Below the pieces are notes generated by a model. The model was not told the origin of the DNA and made no database searches. It was given only the letters and a program-made list of their open reading frames with translations. From Mycoplana azooxidifex (GTDB lineage: Bacteria; Pseudomonadota; Alphaproteobacteria; Rhizobiales; Rhizobiaceae), in NCBI RefSeq assembly GCF_014196765.1, contig NZ_JACIEE010000007.1, forward strand, positions 62,001 to 126,000: a stretch of DNA of 64,000 nt. Direction: 5' to 3'. Below are positions 41,604 through 53,845 of the stretch, piece by piece. Positions within the stretch are counted from its first letter, which is position 1. Every line of letters starts with the position of its first letter. Both the position numbers and the translations under genes were made by a program.

Positions 41604-41697
41604 ATCAATATGCTTCGTTCATGGGAAGCCCCACGCGGGGATCCAAGCAGACGATGCGCACCCGAAACAATGACCGACAACTGAAGGAAGAGAACCA

Positions 41698-42093
41698 ATG
41701 CAGCGCGAACTGATCTTTCCGGAAAATCGTCATAGCCTCTATGAAAAACACCGCTATTCGGCGGCCATCCGCTCCGGCGACCTGCTGTTCGTCTCCGGCC
41801 AGGTCGGCAGCCGCCAGGACGGCACACCGGAACCCGACTTCGAACGCCAGGTACAGCTCGCCTATGACAGCCTGAGCGCCGTCCTCGCCGCCGCCGGCTG
41901 CACGCTCGACGACGTGGTGGATGTCACGACGTTCCACACCGACCCGGCCAACCAGTTAGACACCATCATGAAGGTTCGCGAGGGCGTGCTTGGCGGCCCA
42001 CCCTATCCGAACTGGACCGCGATCGGCGTCAACTGGCTGTCGGGCTTCGACTTCGAGATCAAGGCGATCGCCCGCATTCCCGAAAAGAGCTAG
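41698..42093 (+). CDS. RidA/YjgF-family protein
   Basis: 131 residues with the family profile: YSAAIRSGDLLFVSGQVGSR, FERQVQLAYDSLSAVLAAAG, DVVDVTTFHTD and a C-terminal FEIKAIARIP. Most RidA enzymes deaminate reactive enamines and imines in the cytoplasm, but this subgroup lacks the RidA Arg-containing C-terminal signature in the usual form, so imine deaminase activity is not certain. Strong TetR control is unlike housekeeping ridA and suggests an inducible, specialised role. Confidence 0.78.
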   Translation: MQRELIFPENRHSLYEKHRYSAAIRSGDLLFVSGQVGSRQDGTPEPDFERQVQLAYDSLSAVLAAAGCTLDDVVDVTTFHTDPANQLDTIMKVREGVLGGPPYPNWTAIGVNWLSGFDFEIKAIARIPEKS

Positions 42094-42177
42094 CACCGGG
42101 CGCCATGCCATCCGCCCCGCCGGGGCTGGTGCTGCGCGATCTGCTGATGTATCTGGCAGCCTTCCAATGGTGCTTTG

Positions 42178-42205
42178 ATGGATCGCGACCGGTTTCGCGA
42201 TCCAT
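42178..42205 (+). terminator. perfect 11-bp stem-loop between ridA-like and ABC-F genes
   Basis: ATGGATCGCGA (42178-42188) pairs fully with TCGCGATCCAT (42195-42205) around CCGGTT. It has no T run. It lies 85 bases after the RidA stop and 38 before the ABC-F start, so it could end the first transcript or regulate the second; leader structures are common before ABC-F genes. Confidence 0.55.
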
Positions 42206-42243
42206 GACATGACGGCGCCGCAACAGACGGAACGCGCCGCCAG

Positions 42244-43866
<1,623 letters not shown>

Positions 43867-43880
43867 TTACCAGGCCGCCT

Positions 43881-44447
43881 TCAGAGCGGGGCGAGCAGCC
43901 GGTCGACGCGTTCCCACATCAGGGCGGCGGCACCGGCGTCATGGTCGGCCAGGGTCACATCGGCGAAGAGGTGCCCCGCACCCGGATAGGTGAACACCTC
44001 CAGCCGGATGGGCGATCCGGCAACTGCGGCGCGCCAGGCCGCGACCTCGTCGGACGGCTCGTAAGGGTCCGGATCGGCGAGGTGGACCTGGACCGGAGTG
44101 CCCGGCCAGGCATTTGCCGGCACTTCGGTAATGCTGTGCAGCAGGAGGACGCCGGCTGCTTGCGGCCTGTCGGGCCAGAGGCTTGCGGCAATGCCGGCAC
44201 CCATGGAGAAACCACCGAGAACGGCATCCGCCGGCAGGTCGGCAATGGCGCTGGCCGCCCGCTCGCACAAGATCCCCCAGCCGATCTCGTCCTTGATGGC
44301 GAACCCCTCTTCCACCGTTGCGGCCACCCGGCCCGCATAGAGATCGGGCGTCACCACCTGATGCCCGCCGGCGCGAAGACGCCGAGCTGCCTCCCGTTCC
44401 AGCGGGCGAAGGCCATAGACGGAATGAAACAGTGCCACGGTGGCCAT
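43881..44447 (-). CDS. dienelactone-hydrolase-family alpha/beta hydrolase
   Basis: 188 residues from the ATG at 44447 after AGGGAG. It has the compact DLH fold: VALFHSVYGLRPLEREAARRL, VTPDLYAGR, the nucleophile elbow GGFSMGAG (Ser in place of the Cys of true dienelactone hydrolases), and YPGAGHLFAD with the catalytic His. It probably hydrolyses a small ester or lactone in the cytoplasm. It shares its strand with the beta-lactamase gene 38 bases upstream and might be co-transcribed with it. Confidence 0.75.
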   Translation of the reverse strand: MATVALFHSVYGLRPLEREAARRLRAGGHQVVTPDLYAGRVAATVEEGFAIKDEIGWGILCERAASAIADLPADAVLGGFSMGAGIAASLWPDRPQAAGVLLLHSITEVPANAWPGTPVQVHLADPDPYEPSDEVAAWRAAVAGSPIRLEVFTYPGAGHLFADVTLADHDAGAAALMWERVDRLLAPL

Positions 44448-44485
44448 GACGATCTCCCTTGCCGAATGTCGTCTGGCAACGACGT

Positions 44486-45292
44486 CTACTCCGTCGGCAC
44501 CAGCGACGGAAACTCCTTGAACAGCCCATCGCGGACGCGGGCGCCCGCCGAACCCTTCTGCCTTTTCTCTTCCTGCACCAGCCGTGCGAACACCAGTGTC
44601 CGTTCGCCCCGCGTTGCCCAGCCGACATACCAGCCCCACGGGTGGTCATAGTCGAATGCGCCGTCCTGCTTGCGCGGATAGGCCATGCCGGTCTTGCCCT
44701 TTGCGGTCCAGCCGTCCGGCAGTTCCGTCGTCTCCATGATCTTCATCGTCATGTCCGTCGCGCGGGACGAGACCGGCAGTTCACGGTTCACCAGCTTGCG
44801 GAGAAAGGCAACCTGCTCGAGCGGCGAGATCTTCAGGGAAGAGGAGATCCAGGCACGCTCCAGCCCGTTGTTCTTGTCGGGATCGCCACCAAAGTCGGCA
44901 TTGCCGTAGCCGAACTTCACCGCGTAGTGGTGAAGGTTCTGTTCCCCCAGCGATTGCGCCATCACCTGCGAGAACCAGACGACGGAATATTTCATCCACC
45001 GCGTCGGATCGGTCGCCTGCGTCCAGTTCTCGCCGCCCCAGTCCGCATAACCCTCGCGGAAGGGGAGCTTCGGCGCATGAGCGTCCGCCAGGAAGCCGGA
45101 ATCGTAGCCCATCAGGCTGAGCGCCACCTTAAACGTCGAGGCCGGCGTGTAGCGCTCGGCGCAATTTCCCTGCTCGACCAGCGCCGTGCCGGTGGCGGCG
45201 TCAGCCACGACCGTACAAATTGTCTTGGCTTGCGCCGGCATAGCCAGGCCGACGGCTGCGAGAACGCCGAGATAGGCAAAATAGATTTTCAT
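44486..45292 (-). CDS. bla: class D (OXA-type) beta-lactamase
   Basis: 268 residues with a signal peptide of about 22 residues ending AQA. All class D motifs are present: Ser52-Thr-Phe-Lys55, Ser103-Val-Val, Tyr129-Gly-Asn and Lys200-Thr-Gly. The segment WISSSLKISPLEQ is typical OXA. It hydrolyses penicillins in the periplasm; range cannot be judged. GGAGG 7 bases before the ATG supports the start. It is divergent from an AmpR-like regulator across 105 bases. Codon use matches its neighbours, so there is no sign of recent acquisition. Confidence 0.92.
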   Translation of the reverse strand: MKIYFAYLGVLAAVGLAMPAQAKTICTVVADAATGTALVEQGNCAERYTPASTFKVALSLMGYDSGFLADAHAPKLPFREGYADWGGENWTQATDPTRWMKYSVVWFSQVMAQSLGEQNLHHYAVKFGYGNADFGGDPDKNNGLERAWISSSLKISPLEQVAFLRKLVNRELPVSSRATDMTMKIMETTELPDGWTAKGKTGMAYPRKQDGAFDYDHPWGWYVGWATRGERTLVFARLVQEEKRQKGSAGARVRDGLFKEFPSLVPTE

Positions 45293-45397
45293 CGAATTTC
45301 CTCCGTTCGCAATGTTTCGACAGAGTGCTACCAGCGGTTTGACGGTTGGGCAAAGGAGGAATACTGGGATCTGGCATTAGAAAAACTGGGGGAAGCC

Positions 45398-46314
45398 ATG
45401 GTACGGCCACATCTGCCGCTGAACGCCTTTCGCGCCTTCGAGGCCTCCGCCCGGCACCTGAGCTTCACCAGGGCGGCCATCGAGCTGAACGTGACGCAGG
45501 CGGCCGTGAGCCACCAGGTCAAGGGGCTGGAGGACCAACTCGGCATGGTGCTGTTCAAGCGCCTGCCGCGCGGGCTGATGATCACGCCGGAGGGCGAGAG
45601 CCTGCTCCCGGTCCTGCGCGACAGCTTCGATCGCATGGCCGCGGCGGTCGAGCGCCTTCGCGGCGAAAAGATCCGCGAGATCCTGACGGTCGGTGCGGTC
45701 GGAACCTTCGCCGTCGGCTGGCTGTTGCCCCGGCTTGCAGGCTTCGCCGAGCGCCATCCCTTCATCGACCTTCGGCTGTCGACCAACAACAACCGCGTGG
45801 ATCTGGCAGCGGAGGGGCTGGATTTCGCGATCCGCTTCGGCGACGGGGCCTGGCACGGGACGGAGGCGGCAGGGCTGTTCGCAGCCCCGCTGTCGGCACT
45901 ATGCGTCCCGCATATCGCGCGCGAGCTGCGCCAGCCGTCCGACCTTTTCGGCCGCACGCTGCTGCGCTCCTACCGCCCCGACGAGTGGATCCGCTGGTTC
46001 GAGGCGGCGAAACTGCCGCGCGCCGTCCAACGTCACAGCAGCATTGTCTTCGACACCTCGCTTGCCATGATGGAGGCCATCCTGCAGGGCGCCGGCGTGG
46101 GCCTGGCGCCGCCGTCGATGTTCGAACGTCAGTTGACGTCAGGGGCGATCGTGCAGCCGTTCGACATCAGCGTGCCGGTCGGCAGCTACTGGCTGACCCG
46201 GCTGCAGTCCCGGACGATGACGCCGGCGATGGCGGCTTTCCGCAACTGGCTTGTCGCGGAATCGGAGACAGCTGGATCCGGCCGGGAATCGGACCTCAGC
46301 GCGGGACCGCCCCC

Positions 46315-46321
<7 letters not shown>
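45398..46321 (+). CDS. ampR: LysR-type regulator of the AmpR/GcvA group
   Basis: 307 residues from the ATG at 45398. The helix-turn-helix is FEASARHLSFTRAAIELNVTQAAVSHQVKGLE, and the effector domain begins ILTVGAVGTFAVGWLLPRL, the AmpR/GcvA pattern. It is divergent from the class D beta-lactamase gene, the classic ampR-bla layout, so it probably activates bla in response to cell-wall fragments. AmpR usually pairs with class A or C enzymes. Its last 7 bases overlap the end of the convergent exported-protein gene. Confidence 0.82.
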
Positions 46322-47034
<713 letters not shown>

Positions 47035-47485
47035 CGCCGAAAGCTCCCCTGCTCGCCCGGCTACGCATCTCAGGCTATGCCGTTCGACTTCGCGCCGGGC
47101 GGATTTCATGGACATGATGCGTCGAAAGCGAATTCGTACGCACCCGGTCACGTGAGGCGTGACCGAACTTGTAAATGAAGATTTTCGCTGCAGTATTCGG
47201 GATGCCCGGGCCATCGTCCCAATTGGCGGCCCAAGTATCGGCGAACTCTACGCGAACGTATATGAGCTGTAAATAATATATTGGGTCAGTGATGTAGCCT
47301 CTCCAAACTTGCCCTCCCATCCGTTCTGGGCCATAACTCGCCCCCCATTCTGTCGAGGCCAGCCGGAACCTTTCGCCAACCGAGAACCGTGCGCGCGACG
47401 CTCACGCCGCGGTGGCGAAGGACTGCTCTGGCAGCCGGCAGCACGTCTGTCGTCGGCGGCCGAAGAAAGCACGAGGAGTACGAAT
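47035..47485. other. 451-base intergenic region
   Basis: It serves the exported-protein gene (minus) and the AGE isomerase gene (plus). It contains a perfect 7-bp hairpin (CGGTCAC / GTGACCG, 47145-47165) and an AT-rich segment near 47260-47285 (GTAAATAATATATTG) that could hold a promoter. I see no convincing gene or structured RNA in it. Confidence 0.5.
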
Positions 47486-48727
47486 ATGGGTACGAACGGA
47501 CAGCTCGATCTCGCCTGGCGCAACCGCGCCTATCACCGCGAGTGGCTGTGGAACCAGGCGAACCGCCTCTTCGATTTCTTCCAGAACCGCACGTTCAATC
47601 CGAACGGCGGCTTTTACGAACTCGACGTCGAGGGCCGGCCGCTCAATGCCGGCAATCCCATCCGCGGCATCCATTCCACGGCGCGCATGGTTCATTGCTT
47701 CGCCATCGGCAGCCTGCTCGGCCGCCCGGGCTCCGACGACATCGTCGACCACGGCATGAAGTATCTCTGGGAAAAGCATCGCGACGCCGAGCGCGGCGGC
47801 TATCACTGGTCGCTCGACAATTCCGGCCTGCTCGACGCCACCAAGCAGGGCTACGGCCATGCCTTCGTCCTGCTCGCCGCCTCGAGCGCGAAGGTGGCGG
47901 GGCACCCGGACGCCGACCGGTTGATCGCCGACGTCACGGGCGTGCTCAACGACCGCTTCTGGGAAGAGAAGCATGGCGCGATCGCCGAGGAGTTTGCGGA
48001 CGACTGGTCGGCCGTGCCCGGCTATCGCGGCCAGAACTCCAACATGCACCTGACGGAAGCCCTGATGGCCGCCTTCGAGGCGACCGGCGACAACGCCTAC
48101 CTGAAGAAAGCCGAGAGCATCGCCGACCTGGTCATCCGCCGCAAGGCAGGAGAAAACGGCTTCCGGGTCCCGGAGCATTTCGACGAGAACTGGGCGGTGG
48201 ACAAGGGCTATACCGGCAACGAGATGTTCCGCCCGTCGGGCACGACGCCCGGCCACTGGCTGGAATGGGCGCGGCTGGTCCTGCAGCTCTGGGCGCTGGG
48301 CGGCAGGAAGCACGACTGGATGCCCGAAGCGGCCAGGGCGCTGTTCTCGCAGTCGGTCGAACTCGGCTGGGACAAGGACAAGGGCGGCTTCTTCTATACG
48401 CTCGACTGGAACGACCAGCCCGCCAGGCGTGAAAAGCTCTGGTGGCCGATGGCAGAGGGCGCCGGTGCTGCCGCCTTCCTCTGCGACCATCTGCCGAGCG
48501 AATTCCACGAGACCTGGTACCGCCGCATCTGGGACGGCATTTCCCGCCACTTCATCGACCAGGATCGCGGCGGCTGGCACGAGGAACTGAACGAAGACCT
48601 CGCCCCGAGCTACACGCTCTTCGCCGGCAAGGGCGACATCTACCATGCCCTGCAGGCCTGCCTGATCCCGCTCTACCCGGCAACCGGCAGCCTGACGAAG
48701 GCCATCGCCGAGGCGGGCGGCAAGTAG
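47486..48727 (+). CDS. AGE-family sugar epimerase/isomerase (mannose isomerase/YihS-like)
   Basis: 413 residues, an (alpha/alpha)6 barrel of the N-acylglucosamine 2-epimerase family: HSTARMVHCFAIGSLLG, GGYHWSLDNSG, YGHAFVLLAASS, QNSNMHLTEALMAAFEATG, PGHWLEWARLVLQLW, and WWPMAEGAGAA with Glu/His residues of the active site. Length and motifs are nearer to aldose-ketose isomerases (mannose, sulfoquinovose) than to the eukaryotic RnBP epimerase. It probably interconverts a hexose and its keto form. No sugar transporter gene is adjacent, so the substrate is not fixed. Confidence 0.8.
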   Translation: MGTNGQLDLAWRNRAYHREWLWNQANRLFDFFQNRTFNPNGGFYELDVEGRPLNAGNPIRGIHSTARMVHCFAIGSLLGRPGSDDIVDHGMKYLWEKHRDAERGGYHWSLDNSGLLDATKQGYGHAFVLLAASSAKVAGHPDADRLIADVTGVLNDRFWEEKHGAIAEEFADDWSAVPGYRGQNSNMHLTEALMAAFEATGDNAYLKKAESIADLVIRRKAGENGFRVPEHFDENWAVDKGYTGNEMFRPSGTTPGHWLEWARLVLQLWALGGRKHDWMPEAARALFSQSVELGWDKDKGGFFYTLDWNDQPARREKLWWPMAEGAGAAAFLCDHLPSEFHETWYRRIWDGISRHFIDQDRGGWHEELNEDLAPSYTLFAGKGDIYHALQACLIPLYPATGSLTKAIAEAGGK

Positions 48728-48802
48728 CCGCCCTTCCCCCCTGCATCGCGGTACGGTTTTCCCTTGTTTCGGGGGTGACTTAGCCGCGTTGCGGGGGCTC
48801 CC

Positions 48803-49696
48803 TTATAGATCCACCTTGCGAAAAAGCTCGATCGCCCAATCGAGAAACACGCGCAGTCGCGGGGCCGCGTGACGGTTCTGCGGATAGAGCGCCGACAACG
48901 GCGTCGGCGAAGGCCGATGGCCCGGCAGGACTTCGACGAGGCTGCCCCGCTCGAGGTCTTGCTTCAGCCGGTAGAGCGGCGCCTGGATGAGCCCGTAGCC
49001 GAGACGCGCCAAGTCGGCCATTGTGTCGGAATTGTTGACCGTGATGCGCGACGGCAGCCGGACATGGCTGATTTCGCCGCCCTCCTGAAATTCCAGCGGC
49101 ATGACCTGCCCCGTGCGGGAAGAAACGAAGCCGATGGCGAGGTGGCCGTCGAGATCGGCCGGCGCTCGCGGCATCCCGTGCCGCTCCAGGTAGTCCGGGC
49201 TCGCGCAGGTGATTTCCGTGATCGTTCCGAGGCGTCTGGCGATCATGTTGCTGTCGCCGAGCTCGCCGGCGCGAATGACGCAATCCACGCCTTCGCGGAC
49301 GAGGTCGACCAGCCGGTCGCCCTGGCCAAGTTGCAGGTCGAGCAGGGGATAGCGGTCCAGAAAAGCGTTCAGGTGCGGCAGGAGGAAGGTCTGCGTCAGC
49401 AGCGGGTGGGCGTCGATCCGCAGGAGCCCGCGGGGTTCTGCCTCGTGAAACAGGCTCTCGGCCTCCTCCACCTCCGACAGGATCGCCACGCAACGTTCGT
49501 AGAACGCCTGGCCGTCCAGCGTCGGGCCGACATGTCGCGTGGTGCGCTCGAGCAGCCGGACGCCGAGGCTTCGTTCCAGAAGCTTGACGGCCTCGGTCAC
49601 CGTCGATCGGGCGAGATTGAAGTCCGCCGCCGCCGCCGTAAAGCTGCGGCGTTCGACGATGCGGGCGAAGAGTTGCATGCGGTCCAGGCGGTCCAT
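48803..49696 (-). CDS. LysR-type transcriptional regulator
   Basis: 297 residues from the ATG at 49696 (MDRLDRMQLFARIVERRSFT), which aligns with LysR N-termini; an in-frame ATG 36 bases earlier is possible. The helix-turn-helix is AAAADFNLARSTVTEAVKLLERSLG, followed by the effector domain (GLLRIDAHPLLTQTFLLPHL). It diverges from an SDR-tautomerase operon whose spacer carries repeated AAATTGTTCG boxes, its probable binding sites. Confidence 0.85.
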   Translation of the reverse strand: MDRLDRMQLFARIVERRSFTAAAADFNLARSTVTEAVKLLERSLGVRLLERTTRHVGPTLDGQAFYERCVAILSEVEEAESLFHEAEPRGLLRIDAHPLLTQTFLLPHLNAFLDRYPLLDLQLGQGDRLVDLVREGVDCVIRAGELGDSNMIARRLGTITEITCASPDYLERHGMPRAPADLDGHLAIGFVSSRTGQVMPLEFQEGGEISHVRLPSRITVNNSDTMADLARLGYGLIQAPLYRLKQDLERGSLVEVLPGHRPSPTPLSALYPQNRHAAPRLRVFLDWAIELFRKVDL

Positions 49697-49699
49697 GGC

Positions 49700-49750
49700 A
49701 AATTGTTCGGCATTCGCGAATTGTGATGTCAAATAATAGGAAATTGTTCG
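49700..49750. promoter_or_regulatory. repeated AATTGT boxes in the LysR/SDR spacer
   Basis: AAATTGTTCG occurs exactly at 49700-49709 and 49741-49750, and a shorter AATTGT at 49719-49724. The whole 101-base spacer between the divergent genes is thus marked by one motif, as expected for LysR binding and activation sites. Confidence 0.5.
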
Positions 49751-49797
49751 CTGGCGGCAACTGCCCTACTTCGTCTGCATCGAAGAAGGAGAAAGCC

Positions 49798-50538
49798 ATG
49801 ACAAACAGTCAGCAACGAACCGCCATCGTCACGGGCGCCTCGAAGGGCATCGGCGCGGCCATCGCCTGCCGGCTGGCGGAAGACGGCATCGCCGTCGTCG
49901 TCAACTATGCCACGAACAGCCATGCGGCCGACGCGGTGGTGAGCAGCATCGAGGCTGCGAACGGACGCGCGGTCGCGGCAAAGGCCGACATCGGCAGCCG
50001 CACCGGGATCGCAGACCTGTTCGATATTGCCGAGAGCACCTTCGGCGCGGTCGATATCCTGGTGAACAATGCCGGGATGATGACGCTTTCGCCGCTTTCC
50101 GATGTGGACGACGACAGCTTCGAGCAGCAGGTCCAGACCAATCTCGGCGGCGTGTTCCGCGGCATGCGGGAGGCCGGCAAGCGCCTGCGCGACGGCGGGC
50201 GCATCATCAGCTTCTCGTCCAGCGTCGTCGGCCTGTACCAGCCGACCTATGGCGTCTATGCGGCGACCAAGGCGGCGGTCGAGGCGATGACCCATATCGT
50301 CGCCAAGGAACTCGGCCCGCGCGGCATCACCGTCAATGCCGTAGCCCCGGGGCCGGTGCAGACCGATCTCTTCATGACCGGCAAGAACGAGGCCCAGGTG
50401 CAGGCGATCACGAAGATGAACCCGATGGGCCGTCTCGGCCAGCCGGACGACATCGCCTCTGTCGTCGCCTTTCTGGCGAGCCCGGCCGGCGGCTGGGTCA
50501 ACGGCCAGACGATCCGCGCCAATGGCGGCGTCGTCTGA
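49798..50538 (+). CDS. short-chain dehydrogenase/reductase (SDR), classical type
   Basis: 246 residues. The cofactor motif is TGASKGIG (residues about 12-19), followed by NNAG and a standard catalytic SSS...YAATK. Asn after the second strand (VVNYATNS) suggests preference for NADP(H). GAAGGAG precedes the ATG. It reduces or oxidises an unidentified carbonyl or alcohol. It is followed 37 bases later by a tautomerase gene, probably in one operon regulated by the divergent LysR protein. Confidence 0.85.
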   Translation: MTNSQQRTAIVTGASKGIGAAIACRLAEDGIAVVVNYATNSHAADAVVSSIEAANGRAVAAKADIGSRTGIADLFDIAESTFGAVDILVNNAGMMTLSPLSDVDDDSFEQQVQTNLGGVFRGMREAGKRLRDGGRIISFSSSVVGLYQPTYGVYAATKAAVEAMTHIVAKELGPRGITVNAVAPGPVQTDLFMTGKNEAQVQAITKMNPMGRLGQPDDIASVVAFLASPAGGWVNGQTIRANGGVV

Positions 50539-50575
50539 CGCCCTCCCGCAACCCGATCCGAGAAAGGACGTTTCC

Positions 50576-50788
50576 ATGCCCTTCGTCAACATCAAGGTGC
50601 CGGAAGCCGCACTCACCCGCGCGCAGAAGGCCGAGATCGTTCACCGCGCGACGGAGATGCTCGTCGAGTACTTTTCCGAGGCTGCACGCCCGCACACGAT
50701 GGTCCTCATCGAGGAGGTGAAGGACGGCGGCTACGCCCGCGCCGACGAGGTCTTCGTGATCCCCGACGCCTATCGCGCCCGGGACTGA
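50576..50788 (+). CDS. 4-oxalocrotonate tautomerase-family protein
   Basis: 70 residues. After removal of Met the N-terminal Pro is the expected general base (PFVNIKVPEAALTRAQK), and the remainder follows the beta-alpha-beta tautomerase unit (TMVLIEEVKDGGYARADE). AGAAAGGA lies 8 bases before the ATG. It converts keto and enol forms of a small acid as a hexamer or trimer of dimers. Pairing with an SDR points to a small detoxification or aromatic-acid step. Confidence 0.78.
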   Translation: MPFVNIKVPEAALTRAQKAEIVHRATEMLVEYFSEAARPHTMVLIEEVKDGGYARADEVFVIPDAYRARD

Positions 50789-50875
50789 ACCGTTCGCCCG
50801 ATCCCGTCCCCACCGCACGGTGGGCAAGATCGGGCCGGGGTTCTCGGACGTCGGACGGCGTCGGCGGAAGCGCGA

Positions 50876-53845
50876 TCAATCCTCGTCGTCGACCGTCTCG
50901 ACGGGGACCGCGCTCTCGCGGTTTCCGTTCAGGATCTCGCGCTTGCCGACATGGTTGGCCGGGCCGACGAGACCGTCGCGCTCCATCCGCTCGACCAGCG
51001 ACGCGGCGCGGTTGTAGCCGATCGACAGGCGGCGCTGGATGTAGGAGGTCGAGCACTTGCGGTCGCGCATGACCACCTTGATCGCCTTCTCGTAGAGGTC
51101 GTTACCGTCCTCCTCGCCCATCGCCGACTTGTCGAAGACGGCGGTGTCTTCCGGCTCGTCCGGCTCCTCCTCGTCGGCATCCTCGGTGACGGTGCCGAGA
51201 TATTCCGGGCGCCCCTGCGCCTTCAGGTGGGCGACGACCTGCTCGACCTCGGCATCCGAGACGAATGGCCCATGGACGCGGGCGATGCGGCCGCCGCCGA
51301 CCATGTGCAGCATGTCGCCCTGCCCCAGCAGGTGTTCGGCCCCCTGTTCGCCGAGGATCGTGCGGCTGTCGATCTTGGAGGTGACCTGGAAGGAGATGCG
51401 GGTCGGGAAGTTGGCCTTGATCGTACCGGTGATGACGTCGACCGACGGGCGCTGGGTGGCCATGATCAGGTGGATGCCGGCCGCGCGCGCCATCTGCGCC
51501 AGCCGCTGGATCGCCCCTTCGATCTCCTTGCCTGCGACCATCATCAGGTCGGCCATCTCGTCGACGATGACGACGATGTAGGGCATCGGCGTGAGGTCCA
51601 TCTCCTCCTGCTCGTAGGTCGGCTCGCCGGTGGAACGGTCGAAGCCCTTCGGCACGTCGCACATCACCGTCTCGCCATTGGCGCGGGCGGCGGCGGCGCG
51701 GGCGTTGAAGCCGTCGATGTTGCGCACGCCGAGCCGCGACATCTTGCGATAGCGATCCTCCATCTCGCGCACCGCCCACTTCAACGCCATCACCGCCTTC
51801 TTCGGATCGGTGACGACGGGGGTCAGAAGGTGCGGGATGCCGTCATAGACCGACAGCTCCAGCATCTTCGGGTCGACCATGATCAGGCGGCATTCCTCCG
51901 GCTTCAGCCGGTAGAGCAGCGACAGGATCATTGTGTTGATCGCGACCGACTTGCCCGAGCCGGTGGTGCCGGCGACGAGCAGGTGCGGCATCTTTGCCAA
52001 CTCGGCCACGACAGGCTCGCCGCCGATCGTCTTGCCGAGGCAAAGCGCCAGCTTGAACTTCGTCTCCCAGTAGCTCTCGCACTCGATCAGTTCGCGGAAA
52101 TAGACCGTCTCGCGCACGGCATTCGGCAGCTCGATGCCGATGACGTTGCGGCCGGGGACGACGGCGACACGCGCCGACAGTGCCGACATGGAGCGGGCGA
52201 TGTCGTCTGCGAGGCCGATCACGCGGGAGGACTTGACCCCCGGCGCCGGCTCAAACTCATAGAGGGTGACGACCGGGCCCGGGCGCACGTCGATGATCTC
52301 GCCCTTGACGCCGAAGTCCTCGAGGATGCTCTCGAGCAGGCCCGCACTCTGTTCCAGCGCCTCCTGCGTCATCGTGTGCGCCTGCTCGTCGGCGGGCTGC
52401 TGCAACAGATCGACCGGAGGGAATTCGTAGTCCGGATTGACGTCCGCCGCGGCAAAGAGGCCGGAGCGGGGAAGCGAGCGCGAGGCGACCGGAGCGCGGG
52501 CGGCGGCAGGCACCGGCGCGGCCGGCACCATGGCCGTGGCGCGGCGATCCGCCTCCGCCGAGTCGGCGGCGACCAGGTTCGGCTCGACGCTTTGCTGAGC
52601 ATCGGCTGCCTCGCCGGTGGAAGCCGGGGACAACGGACCGAGCGAAATCGTCGTGGTCGAGGACGCAGCCCATACTGGGCCGAGCTGGAAGGCGGCGAGC
52701 GACGGCAGGGCCGAAAGCGGCATGTAGCCGGGCGCGGCGGCATCCTTTACCAGCGGAACTGCTGTGTGCGTCGCCGGGTTCGGGACGGGTGCAACTGCGG
52801 TCCCTGTTGCCCTGGGCACACCCTGCGTATTCGCAGCAGGCTTATCCACCACGGCCTTGCTCGGGACTGGTGATGCCAGTTGCGGCGCCCGCGATGTGTC
52901 CGTTTTGCGAACGGCAACGAACGGCCTCGGGGCGGCGGGAAGCGCATTTCGTTCCGGCATGGTTCGGCCTGCAGGCGCGGCCGGACGGGAGGCTGACATG
53001 GCGCGCGCGGGCGTGGCTGCCGTGGTCGATGCAACGTGCCGGCCGCGGATGCTCACCTCGCGATAGAGGGAGGCCGCCGTCTCCGGACCGATATGGAAGG
53101 TCGGGACTGCGAGGCGGGGTGCGGGGGCGAAGCCTGCGAGATCGACATCGAGGCACATCGTGTCGAACAGGGCATGGTCGGAGATATGGAGGCCGAAGGC
53201 GCCTTGCTGCGTCGGAGCGGATGGCCCGGGGCTGACGGTTATGACGCTTGCGGCCGCTTTCGGATTTGCAGCGGCAGGAAAAATCGCGGCCGCCATCGTT
53301 GCGGTCGACCGTCCCTGTTCCGGCTGGCGGCTCGCCTCAGCCATTTCCCGCTTCAGCCGCAGATAGAGCGCGAGCGCGCCGTGATTGTCCACCACGCCGG
53401 CGACACTTGCGGACGGCAGCACAGGCTTGCCAGCTTCGGCGGGTGCGGCCGGCTGAACCCGCCCGGCGCCCTCGATCTTGCGCATGGCGGCACCGTCGAT
53501 ATCGGCGCGCGACGGATCGTCCGCGGGTGCCGCAGCTTTTTCGGCTTCGACGGTCGTGGGTTGCTGTTGCTCCATCCCGGCAGCGGCGACCGCTTCCTGC
53601 TTCTCTTCCGGAGCTTCGGCGTGCTTGCGCGCATAGGCGCTTTCCGGCGTCCGGGTGAAGCGGACATTGGGGCCGAGGATAAAGGCGCTCTGCCAGGCGG
53701 GCAGGTCGGTATCCGCCTTGACTTCACCCGTCACCGTCATGCCGGGCAGCGTCACATGCGGCGTCGGCCGCAGTCCATCGCCGCCCTCCTCGCCGCTTGC
53801 GGACTGATCGTTGACATTCGACGAGATCGTTCGGGAAAGACGCAT
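50876..53845 (-). CDS. ftsK: FtsK/SpoIIIE-type DNA translocase lacking N-terminal membrane helices
   Basis: 989 residues from the ATG at 53845; a TTG four codons earlier is possible. The C-terminal half is a full FtsK motor: Walker [10 protein letters not shown] near residue 625, [15 protein letters not shown] as Walker B, and [31 protein letters not shown]. The last 65 residues are the gamma winged helix ([20 protein letters not shown]) that reads KOPS sequences. The N-terminal about 450 residues are Ala/Pro-rich linker without any hydrophobic helix, unlike the four-span membrane domain of classical FtsK. It probably pumps DNA in chromosome or replicon segregation. Confidence 0.88.
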   Translation of the reverse strand: MRLSRTISSNVNDQSASGEEGGDGLRPTPHVTLPGMTVTGEVKADTDLPAWQSAFILGPNVRFTRTPESAYARKHAEAPEEKQEAVAAAGMEQQQPTTVEAEKAAAPADDPSRADIDGAAMRKIEGAGRVQPAAPAEAGKPVLPSASVAGVVDNHGALALYLRLKREMAEASRQPEQGRSTATMAAAIFPAAANPKAAASVITVSPGPSAPTQQGAFGLHISDHALFDTMCLDVDLAGFAPAPRLAVPTFHIGPETAASLYREVSIRGRHVASTTAATPARAMSASRPAAPAGRTMPERNALPAAPRPFVAVRKTDTSRAPQLASPVPSKAVVDKPAANTQGVPRATGTAVAPVPNPATHTAVPLVKDAAAPGYMPLSALPSLAAFQLGPVWAASSTTTISLGPLSPASTGEAADAQQSVEPNLVAADSAEADRRATAMVPAAPVPAAARAPVASRSLPRSGLFAAADVNPDYEFPPVDLLQQPADEQAHTMTQEALEQSAGLLESILEDFGVKGEIIDVRPGPVVTLYEFEPAPGVKSSRVIGLADDIARSMSALSARVAVVPGRNVIGIELPNAVRETVYFRELIECESYWETKFKLALCLGKTIGGEPVVAELAKMPHLLVAGTTGSGKSVAINTMILSLLYRLKPEECRLIMVDPKMLELSVYDGIPHLLTPVVTDPKKAVMALKWAVREMEDRYRKMSRLGVRNIDGFNARAAAARANGETVMCDVPKGFDRSTGEPTYEQEEMDLTPMPYIVVIVDEMADLMMVAGKEIEGAIQRLAQMARAAGIHLIMATQRPSVDVITGTIKANFPTRISFQVTSKIDSRTILGEQGAEHLLGQGDMLHMVGGGRIARVHGPFVSDAEVEQVVAHLKAQGRPEYLGTVTEDADEEEPDEPEDTAVFDKSAMGEEDGNDLYEKAIKVVMRDRKCSTSYIQRRLSIGYNRAASLVERMERDGLVGPANHVGKREILNGNRESAVPVETVDDED

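Noticed and set aside
47248-47523. 91-residue minus-strand frame before the AGE isomerase
   Set aside because: No ribosome binding site, and it overlaps the isomerase start; composition is Arg/Ser-rich shadow type.
50951-52873. 640-codon open frame antisense to ftsK
   Set aside because: Reverse-strand reading of a GC-rich gene; no motifs and no initiation signal.
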